From the NCBI GenBank assembly GCA_958298945.1, contig OY282608.1, forward strand, positions 17,833,933 to 17,897,932: 64,000 bases of DNA, in the 5' to 3' direction. Within the stretch, counting starts at the first letter, position 1; the number at the start of each line of letters is the position of its first letter. The position numbers and the translations under genes are program-made. The DNA comes from Atherix ibis. Its lineage: Eukaryota > Arthropoda > Insecta > Diptera > Athericidae. A model generated the notes under the pieces. The model did no database searches. It saw nothing but the letters and a program-made list of their open reading frames with translations, and was not told the origin of the DNA. This document shows, one piece after another, positions 55,091 to 64,000 of the stretch.

Positions 55091-55810
55091 GTAACCAAAA
55101 AGCCATTAAACTAACAAACCAACAAGCTAACAAGCCAACAAACCAACAAACCGACAAGCCAACAAACCAACAAGCCAACAAACCAACAAACCAACAAACC
55201 AAGTAACCAAAAAGCCAACAAGCCAACAAGCCAACAAACCAACAAACCAACAAGCCAACAAACCAACAAACCAACAAGCCAACAAGCCAACAAACCAACA
55301 AACCAACAAACCAACAAGCCAACAAACCAACAAACCAAAAAACCAACAAACCAACAAATAAACAAGCCAACAAGCCAACAAACCAACAAACCATCAAGCC
55401 AACAAACCAACAAACCAACAAACTAAGTAACCAACAAGCCAACAAACCAACAAACCAACAAGCCAACAAACCAACAAACCAACAAACCAAGTAACCGAAA
55501 AGCCAACAAACTAACAAACCAACAAGCAAACAAGCCAACAAACCAACAAACCAACAAAGCAACAAGCCAACAAGCCAACAAACCAACAAACCAACAAGCC
55601 AACAAACCAACAAGCCAACAAGCCAACAAGCCAACAAGCCAACAAACCAACAAACCAACAAGCCAACAAACCAACAAACCAACCAACCAAGAAACCAATA
55701 AACCAACAAACCAACAAACCAACAAGCCAACAAGCCAACAAACCAACAAACCAACAGACCAACAAGCCAACAAACCAACAAGCCAACAAACCAACAAACC
55801 AACAAACCAA
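55091..55810. repeat. CCATTAAAC-marked unit, 720 bp (90 octamers)
   Basis: M to M distance is 720 bp. It contains M at 55,203 with AAAAAGCC and two CAAGCC units, AAATAAACAAGCC at about 55,357, and a CCAACCAACCAAGAAACC tetramer patch at about 55,680. The first ~500 bp are repeated at the right end of the window, 8,222 bp downstream. Confidence 0.83.
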
Positions 55811-56330
55811 GTAACCAAAAAGCCATTAAACTAACAAACCAACAAGCCAACAAGCCAACAAACCAACAAACCAACAAAGCAACAAGCCAACAAGCCAACA
55901 AACCAACAAACCAACAAGCCAACAAACCAACAAACCAACAAACCAACAAACCAACAAGCCAACAAGCCAATAAACCAACAAACCAACAAACCAACAAGCC
56001 AACAAACCAACAAACCAACAAACCAACAAGCCAACAAACCAACAAGCTAACAAACCAACAAACCAACAAACCAACAAACCAACAAGCCAACAAGCCAACA
56101 AACCAACAAACCAACAAGCCAACAAACCAACAAACCAACAAACCAATTAACCAACAAACCAACAAACGAACAAACCAACAAACCAACAAACCAACAAACC
56201 AACAAACCAACAAATTAAAAAACCAACAAACCAACAAGCCAACAAGCCAACAAACCAACAAACTAACAAACCAACAAGCCAACAAACCAACAAACCAACA
56301 AGCCAACAAGCCAACAAACCAACAAACTAA
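55811..56330. repeat. Segment carrying an HOR-B patch 44 kb from its relatives
   Basis: Begins with the CCATTAAAC form of M. From about 56,136 to 56,345 it reads CCAATTAACC, then ACGAACAAACC, then AAATTAAAAAACC, then CTAAGTAACCAAGAAGCC: the order of the HOR-B core at about 12,150-12,425, 5,205-5,460 and 6,660-6,915, with about 90 bp between the first two landmarks deleted. AAATTAAAAAACC is found nowhere else in the window. Confidence 0.85.
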
Positions 56331-57130
56331 GTAACCAAGAAGCCAACAAACCAACAAACCAACAAGCCGACAAGCCAACAAACCAACAAACCAACAAACC
56401 AATAAGCCAACAAGCCAACAAACCAACAAACCAACAAACCAACAAGCCAACAAGCCAACAAACCAACAAACAAATAAACCAACAAACCAAAAAACCAACA
56501 AACCAACAAACCAACAAACCAACAAACCAACAAAACAACAAACCAACAAACCAACAAGCCAACAAGCCAACAAACCAACAAACCAACAAGCCAACAAGCG
56601 AACAAACCAACAAACCAACAGGCCAACAAACCAACAAACCAACAAGCCAAAAAACCAACAAACTAACAAACCAACAAACCAACAAACCAACAAACCAACA
56701 AGCCAACAAGCCAACAAGCCAACAAACCAACAAACCAACAAACCAACAACCCAACAAACCAACAAGCCAACAAACCAACAAACCAACAAACCAAGTAACC
56801 AAAAAGCCAACAAACTAACAAACCAACAAGCAAACAAGCCAACAAATCAACAAACCAACAAAGCAACAAGCCAACAAGCCAACAAACCAACAAACCAACA
56901 AGCCAACAAACCAACAAGCCAACAAGCACACAAACCAACAAACCAACAAACCAACAAGCCAAAAAACTAACAAACCAACAAGCCAACAAACCAACAAACC
57001 AACAAACCAACAAACCAACAAACCAACAAACCAACAAACCAACAAACCAACAAACCAACAAACCAACAAACCAACAAACCAACAAACCAACAAACCAACA
57101 AGCCAACAAGCCAACAAACCAACAAACTAA
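56331..57130. repeat. 800-bp tandem duplication, left copy
   Basis: GTAACCAAGAAGCC at 56,331 recurs at 57,131: exactly 800 bp, 100 octamers. The spacing holds to the end of the unit, and also about 50 bp upstream of it. The few differences I see include AAGCCGACAAGCC at about 56,365 against AAGCCAACAAGCC, and AAAAAACTAAC at about 56,962 against AAAAAACCAAC. Confidence 0.92.
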
Positions 57131-57930
57131 GTAACCAAGAAGCCAACAAACCAACAAACCAACAAGCCAACAAGCCAACAAACCAACAAACCAACAAACC
57201 AATAAGCCAACAAGCCAACAAACCAACAAACCAACAAACCAACAAGCCAACAAGCCAACAAACCAACAAACAAATAAACCAACAAACCAAAAAACCAACA
57301 AACCAACAAACCAACAAACCAACAAACCAACAAAACAACAAACCAACAAACCAACAAGCCAACAAGCCAACAAACCAACAAACCAACAAGCCAACAAGCG
57401 AACAAACCAACAAACCAACAGGCCAACAAACCAACAAACCAACAAGCCAAAAAACCAACAAACTAACAAACCAACAAACCAACAAACCAACAAACCAACA
57501 AGCCAACAAGCCAACAAGCCAACAAACCAACAAACCAACAAACCAACAACCCAACAAACCAACAAGCCAACAAACCAACAAACCAACAAACCAAGTAACC
57601 AAAAAGCCAACAAACTAACAAACCAACAAGCAAACAAGCCAACAAATCAACAAACCAACAAAGCAACAAGCCAACAAGCCAACAAACCAACAAACCAACA
57701 AGCCAACAAACCAACAAGCCAACAAGCACACAAACCAACAAACCAACAAACCAACAAGCCAAAAAACCAACAAACCAACAAGCCAACAAACCAACAAACC
57801 AACAAACCAACAAACCAACAAACCAACAAACCAACAAACCAACAAACCAACAAACCAACAAACCAACAAACCAACAAGCCAACAAGCCAACAAACCAACA
57901 AACCAACAAACCAACAAGCCAACAAACCAA
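57131..57930. repeat. 800-bp tandem duplication, right copy
   Basis: Right-hand copy of the 100-octamer duplication, also the start of HOR-F copy 1. CAAGCACACAAACC, a unit seen only in this family, occurs at about 56,924 and 57,724 and again at 61,148. Confidence 0.92.
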
Positions 57931-60489
57931 CAAGCCAACAAACCAACAAACCAACAAACCAAGTAACCAAAAAGCCAACAAACTAACAAACCAACAAGCC
58001 AACAAGCCAACAAACTAACAAACCAACAAAGCAACAAGCTAACAAGCCAAGAAACCAACAAACCAACAAACCAACAAACCAACAAACCAACAAACCAACA
58101 AACCAACAAGCCAACAAACCAACAAACAAATAAACCAACAAACCAACAAACCAACAAACCAACAAACCAACAAACCAACAAACCAAAAAACCAACAAACC
58201 ATCAAACCAACAAGCCAACAAGCCAACAAACCAACAAACCGACAAGCCAACAAGCCAACAAACCAACAAACCAACAAGCCAACAAGCCAACAAACCAACA
58301 AACCAACAAACCAACAAGCCAACAAACCAACAAACAAATAAACAACAAACCAAAAAACCAACAAACCAACAAACCAACAAACCAACAAGCCAACAAACCA
58401 ACAAACCAACAAGCCAACAAGCCAACAAACCAACAAACCAACAAACCAACAAGCCAACAAACCAACAAACCAACAAGCCAACAAGCCAACAAACCAACAA
58501 GCCAACAAACCAACAAACCAACAAACCAAGTAACCAAAAAGCCTACAAACTAACAAACCAACAAGCAAACAAGCCAACAAACCAACAAACCAACAAAGCA
58601 ATAAGCCAACAAGCCGACAAACCAACAAACCAACAAGCCAACAAGCCAACAAACCAACAAACCAACAAGCCAACAAACCAACAAGCCAACAAACCAACAA
58701 ACTAAGTAACCAAAAAGCCAACAAACTAACAAACCAACAAGCAAACAAGCCAACAAACCAACAAACCAACAAAGCAACAAGCTAACAAGCCAACAAACCA
58801 ACAAACCAACAAGCCAACAAACCAACAAGCCAACAAGCCAACAAACCAACAAACCAACAAACCAACAAGCCAACAAACCAACAAACCAACAAACCAACAA
58901 GCCAACAAACCAACAAACCAAGTAACCAAAAAGCCAACAAACTAACAAACCAACAAGCAAACAAGCCAACAAACCAACAAACCAACAAAGCAACAAGCCA
59001 ACACGCCAACAAACCAATAAACCAACAACCCAACAAACCAACAAGCCAACAAGCCAACAAACCAACAAACCAACAAACCAACAAGCCAAAAAACCAACAA
59101 ACCAACAAAGCAACAAGCTAACAAGCCAACAAACCAACAAACCAACAAACCAACAAACCAACAAACCAACAAACCAACAAGCCAACAAACCAACAAACAA
59201 ATAAACTAACAAATCAATAAACCAACAAGCCAACAAACCAACAAATCAACAAGCCAACAAACCAACAAACCAACAAACCAACAAGCCAACAAACCAACAA
59301 ACCAACAAACCAACAAGCCAACAAACCAACAAGCCAACAAACCAACAAACCAACAAACCAAGTAACCAAAAAGCCAACAAACTAACAAACCAACAAGCCA
59401 ACAAGCCAACAAACCAACAAACCAAAAAAGCAACAAGCTAACAAGCCAACAAACCAACAAACCAACAAACCAACAAACCAACAAACCAACAAGCCAACAA
59501 ACCAACAAACAAATAAACTAACAAATCAATAAACCAACAAACCAACAAACCAACAAACCAACAAACCAACAAACCAACAAACCAAAAAACCAACAAACCA
59601 ACAAACCAACAAGCCAACAAGCCAACAAACCAACAAACCGACAAGCCAACAAGCCAACAAACCAACAAACCAACAAGCCAACAAACCAACAAAGCAGCAA
59701 ACCAACAAGCCAACAAACCAACAAACAAATAAACCAACAAACCAAAAAACCAACAAACCAACAAACCAACAAACCAACAAACCAACAAACCAACAAACCA
59801 ACAAGCCAACAAGCCAACAAACCAACAAACCAACAAGCCAACAAACCAACAAACCAACAAGCCAACAAACCAACAAACCAACAAGCCAATAAACCAACAA
59901 ACCATTAAACCAACAAACCAACAAGCCAACAAGCCAACAAACCAACAAACCAACAAGCCAACAAACCAACAAGCCAACAAACCAACAAGCCAACAAACCA
60001 ACAAACCAACAAACCAAGTAACCAAAAAGCCTACAAACTAACAAACCAACAAGCAAACAAGCCAACAAACCAACAAACCAACAAAGCAACAAGCCAACAA
60101 GCCGACAAACCAACAAACCAACAAGCCAACAAGCCAACAAACCAACAAACCAACAAACCAACAAGCCAACAAACCAACAAGCGAACAAACTAAGTAACCA
60201 AAAAGCCAACAAACTAACAAACCAACAAGCAAACAAACCAACAAGCCAACAAGCCAACAAGCCAACAAACCAACAAGCCAACAAACCAACAAACCAACAA
60301 ACCAAGTAACCAAAAAGCCTACAAACTAACAAACCAACAAGCAAACAAGCCAACAAACCAACAAACCAACAAAGCAACAAGCCAACAAGCCGACAAACCA
60401 ACAAACCAACAAGCCAACAAGCCAACAAACCAACAAACCAACAAACCAACAAGCCAACAAACCAACAAGCCAACAAACCAACAAACTAA
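57131..60489. repeat. HOR-F copy 1 (~3.36 kb)
   Basis: From GTAACCAAGAAGCC at 57,131 to the same text at 60,490. It contains M at 57,595 and several later M units, a -1 slip AAATAAACAAC at about 58,341, AAATAAACTAACAAATCAATAAACC units at about 59,208 and 59,513, and CCATTAAACC at about 59,904. Between 57,960 and 59,890 it aligns with 61,390-63,290 at 3,423, 3,431 and 3,391 bp. Confidence 0.85.
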
Positions 60490-63332
60490 GTAACCAAGAA
60501 GCCAACAAACCAACAAACCAACAAGCCAACAAGCCAACAAACCAACAAACCAACAAACCAATAAGCCAACAAGCCAACAAACCAACAAACCAACAAACCA
60601 ACAAGCCAACAAGCCAACAAACCAACAAATAAATAAACCAACAAACCAACAAACTAACAAGCCAACAAACCAACAAACCAACTAGCCAACAAACCAACAA
60701 ACAAATAAACCAACAAACCAAAAAACCAACAAACCAACAAACCAACAAACCAACAAAACAACAAACCAACAAACCAACAAGCCAACAAGCCAACAAACCA
60801 ACAAACCAACAAGCCAACAAGCGAACAAACCAACAAACCAACAGGCCAACAAACCAACAAACCAACAAACCAAAAAACCTACAAACTAACAAACCAACAA
60901 ACCAACAAACCAACAAACCAACAAGCCAACAAGCCAACAAGCCAACAAACCAACAAACCAACAAACCAACAAGCCAACAAACCAACAAGCCAACAAACCA
61001 ACAAACCAACAAACCAAGTAACCAAAAAGCCAACAAACTAACAAACCAACAAGCAAACAAGCCAACAAACCAACAAACCAACAAAGCAACAAGCCAACAA
61101 GCCAACAAACCAACAAACCAACAAGCCAACAAACCAACAAGCCAACAAGCACACAAACCAACAAACCAACAAACCAGCAAGCCAAAAAACCAACAAACCA
61201 ACAAGCCAACAAGCCAACAAACCAACAAACCAACAAACCAACAAACCAACAAACCAACAAACCAACAAACCAACAAACCAACAAACCAACCAACCAACAA
61301 ACCAACAAACCAACAATCCAACGAGCCAACAAACGAACAAACCAACAAACCAACAAGCCAACAAACTAACAAGCCAACAAACCAACAAACCAACAAACCA
61401 AGTAACCAAAAAGCCAACAAACTAACAAACCAACAAGCCAACAAGCCAACAAACTAACAAACCAACAAAGCAACAAGCTAACAAGCCAAGAAACCAACAA
61501 ACCAACAAACCAACAAACCAACAAACCAACAAACCAACAAACCAACAAGCCAACAAACCAACAAACAAATAAACCAACAAACCAACAAACCAACAAACCA
61601 ACAAACCAACAAACCAAAAAACCAACAAACCAGCAAACCAACAAGCCAACAAGCCAACAAACCAACAAACCGACAAGCCAACAAGCCAACAAACCAACAA
61701 ACCAACAAGCCAACAAACCAACAAACCAACAAACCAACAAGCCAACAAACCAACAAACAAATAAACAACAAACCAAAAAACCAACAAACCAACAAACCAA
61801 CAAACCAACAAGCCAACAAACCAACAAACCAACAAGCCAACAAGCCAACAAACCAACAAACCAACAAACCAACAAGCCAACAAACCAACCAACCAACAAG
61901 CCAACAAGCCAACAAACCAACAAGCCAACAAACCAACAAACCAACAAACCAAGTAACCAAAAAGCCTACAAACTAACAAACCAACAAGCAAACAAGCCAA
62001 CAAACCAACAAACCAACAAAGCAACAAGCCAACAAGCCGACAAACCAACAAACCAACAAGCCAACAAGCCAACAAACCAACAAACCAACAAACCAACAAG
62101 CCAACAAACCAACAAGCCAACAAACCAACAAACTAAGTAACCAAAAAGCCAACAAACTAACAAACCAACAAGCAAACAAGCCAAAAAACCAACAAACCAA
62201 CAAAGCAACAAGCTAACAAGCCAACAAACCAACAAACCAACAAGCCAACAAACCAACAAGCCAACAAGCCAACAAACCAACAAACCAACAAACCAACAAG
62301 CCAACAAACCAACAAACCAACAAACCAACAAGCCAACAAACCAACAAACCAAGTAACCAAAAAGCCAACAAACTAACAAACCAACAAGCAAACAAGCCAA
62401 CAAACCAACAAACCAACAAAGCAACAAGCCAACACGCCAACAAACCAACAAACCAACAACCCAACAAACCAACAAGCCAACAAGCCAACAAACCAACAAA
62501 CCAACAAACCAACAAGCCAAAAAACCAACAAACCAACAAAGCAACAAGCTAACAAGCCAACAAACCAACAAACCAACAAACCAACAAACCAACAAACTAA
62601 CAAACCAACAAGCCAACAAACCAACAAACAAATAAACTAACAAATCAATAAACCAACAAGCCAACAAACCAACAAATCAACAAGCCAACAAGCCAACAAA
62701 CCAACAAGCCAACAAACCAACAAACCAACAAACCAAGTAACCAAAAAGCCAACAAACTAACAAACCAACAAGCCAACAAGCCAACAAACCAACAAACCAA
62801 CAAAGCAACAAGCTAACAAGCCAACAAACCAACAAACCAACAAACCAACAAACCAACAAACCAACAAACCAACAAGCCAACAAAACAACAAACAAATAAA
62901 CTAACAAATCAATAAACCAACAAACCAACAAACCAACAAACCAACAAACCAACAAACCAACAAACCAACAAACCAAAAAACCAACAAACCAACAAACCAA
63001 CAAGCCAACAAGCCAACAAACCAACAAACCGACAAGCCAACAAGCCAACAAACCAACAAACCAACAAGCCAACAAACCAACAAACCAGCAAACCAACAAG
63101 CCAACAAACCAACAAACAAATAAACCAACAAACCAAAAAACCAACAAACCAACAAACCAACAAACCAACAAACCAACAAACCAACAAACCAACAAGCCAA
63201 CAAGCCAACAAACCAACAAACCAACAAGCCAACAAACCAACAAACCAACAAGCCAACAAACCAACAAACCAACAAGCCAATAAACCAACAAACCATTAAA
63301 CCAACAAACCAACAAGCCAACAAGCCAACAAA
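60490..63332. repeat. HOR-F copy 2 (truncated)
   Basis: Same landmark order as HOR-F copy 1: GTAACCAAGAAGCC (60,490), CAAGCACAC (61,148), the -1 slip AAATAAACAAC (about 61,764), AAATAAACTAAC (about 62,631 and 62,894) and CCATTAAACC (about 63,295). At about 63,33x it switches to the 55.1-kb family. Near 61,284 a CCAACCAACC patch has no counterpart in copy 1. Confidence 0.84.
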
Positions 63333-64000
63333 CCAACAAACCAACAAGCTAACAAACCAACAAACCAACAAACCGACAAGCCAACAAACCAACAAGCCAA
63401 CAAACCAACAAACCAACAAACCAAGTAACCAAAAAGCCAACAAGCCAACAAGCCAACAAACCAACAAACCAACAAGCCAACAAACCAACAAACCAACAAG
63501 CCAACAAGCCAACAAACCAACAAACCAACAAACCAACAAGCCAACAAACCAACAAACCAAAAAACCAACAAACCAACAAATAAACAAGCCAACAAGCCAA
63601 CAAACCAACAAACCAACAAGCCAACAAACCAACAAACCAACAAACTAAGTAACCAACAAGCCAACAAACCAACAAACCAACAAGCCAACAAACCAACAAA
63701 CCAACAAACCAAGTAACCGAAAAGCCAACAAACTAATAAACCAACAAGCAAACAAGCCAACAAACCAACAAACCAACAAAGCAACAAGCCAACAAGCCAA
63801 CAAACCAACAAACCAACAAGCCAACAAACCAACAAGCCAATAAGCCAACAAGCCAACAAACCAATAAAACCAACAAGCCAACAAACCAACAAACCAACAA
63901 ACCAACAAACCAACAAACCAACAAACCAACAAACCAACAAACCAACAAGCCAACAAACCAACAAACCAACAAACCAACAGACCAACAAGCCAACAAACCA
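63333..64000. repeat. Copy of the 55.1-kb family, cut by window end
   Basis: Matches 55,111 onward at 8,222 bp: AAGCTAACAAACC (63,348 against 55,126), M (63,425 against 55,203), AAATAAACAAGCC (about 63,579 against 55,357), CTAAGTAACCAACAAGCC (about 63,645 against 55,423), and the GTAACCGAAAAGCC form of M near 63,715. It diverges after about 63,842. A +1 unit CCAATAAAA occurs at about 63,861. Confidence 0.83.

Larger units (their letters stand above)
1..64000. repeat. Octamer satellite array (CCAACAAA)n, whole window
   Basis: Every line of the window is a run of the 8-base unit CCAACAAA, with CCAACAAG as the commonest variant (position 8 A to G). All units point the same way; I saw no inverted stretch (no TTTGTTGG on the + strand). 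Less common units include CTAACAAA, TCAACAAA, GCAACAAG, CGAACAAA, CCAAAAAA, CCAATAAA, CCGACAAG, CCTACAAA and CCAGCAAA. The octamer splits into two tetramers, CCAA and CAAA, and pure CCAA runs occur at places (about 1,413; 3,228; 5,011; 6,450; 11,950; 53,171; 53,827; 54,961; 55,681), which suggests a tetranucleotide ancestor. The unit has no CpG, cannot fold on itself, and has no stop codon on either strand. Size and nested organisation fit a eukaryotic satellite; its family name is unknown to me. Confidence 0.99.

Noticed and set aside
54336..56837. 833-codon open frame on the - strand, resembling a multi-pass membrane protein
   Set aside because: It is the CWFVGLLV octapeptide throughout, with no domain, charge pattern or unique end. 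It exists because the octamer has no stop; it begins and ends at chance point mutations.
1..64000. CRISPR array
   Set aside because: There are no unique spacers between constant repeats; the sequence is the same octamer throughout.
1..64000. Telomere repeat array
   Set aside because: TTTGTTGG does not match a telomere repeat known to me (TTAGGG, TTTAGGG, TTAGG, TTGGGG and similar) and lacks a run of three or more G. Point-mutated units and HORs also argue for a satellite; a subtelomeric place stays possible.
1..64000. Simple sequencing or assembly artefact for the whole window
   Set aside because: Strict 8-base register, landmarks inherited in order and multiple duplication ages are hard to produce artificially. 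Copy number of individual HORs may still be misassembled.
1..64000. tRNA, rRNA or structured ncRNA
   Set aside because: The + strand is nearly only A and C, and no T/G-rich partner segments exist on the same strand, so stems cannot form.

Overview
This window is one uninterrupted tandem-repeat array. From base 1 to base 64,000 the + strand is built from the octamer CCAACAAA and its main variant CCAACAAG, about 8,000 units in one orientation. I found no gene, RNA gene, mobile element, CRISPR array, promoter, origin or terminator. The + strand is almost only A and C, with scattered G and rare T, so the - strand is (TTTGTTGG)n / (CTTGTTGG)n. The long open frames on both strands are by-products of the unit: it has no stop codon on either strand, and because 8 is not a multiple of 3, all three frames of a strand give the same octapeptide repeat (CWFVGLLV-like on -, NKPTNQQT-like on +).

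An array this large, with point-mutated units and nested higher-order repeats (HORs), is typical of eukaryotic satellite DNA (subtelomeric, pericentromeric or interstitial heterochromatin). No flanking unique sequence is present, so neither species nor chromosomal position can be named.

Rare variants act as landmarks: module M (CCAAGTAACCAAAAAGCC, often followed by AACAAACTAAC); K (AAGTGAACAAGCC); E (AAGCAGC); T (AAATAGAACA, a 9-base unit); L (CCAAAACACC); D (ACGAACCAACGAACC); G (AAGTTACC); B (CCATCAAACGAAC). They recur in fixed order and divide the window into families. HOR-A is about 1.82 kb (1-3,510). HOR-B is about 1.45 kb, three copies, and HOR-C about 4.1 kb, two copies; together they form a ~5.5-kb super-unit present twice (6,192-11,688 and 11,689-~17,245). 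HOR-D is about 3.6 kb, order K-E-T-K-E-L-D, with three full copies (21,852-25,557; 25,558-29,119; 36,616-40,241) and one 5'-truncated copy (17,246-20,351). Five K-bounded units of 2,080, 1,392, 760, 1,104 and 2,160 bp (29,120-36,615) are internally deleted or extended forms of one unit. HOR-E is a 6.9-kb unit (40,242-47,143) holding a fresh 1,552-bp tandem duplication, followed by a partial second copy (47,144-49,926). Then come a poorly ordered stretch (49,927-53,955), units of 1,135 and 720 bp (53,956-55,810), an exact-spacing 800-bp tandem duplication (56,331-57,930), and HOR-F of about 3.4 kb (57,131-60,489 and 60,490-~63,332). The last ~670 bp repeat the 55.1-kb family.

Nothing here works together as genes. 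What can be read is a history of in-register unequal exchange and segmental duplication. Boundaries were placed by eye from landmark spacing and are good to roughly one to ten octamers unless an exact landmark is given. I did not compute percent identities.
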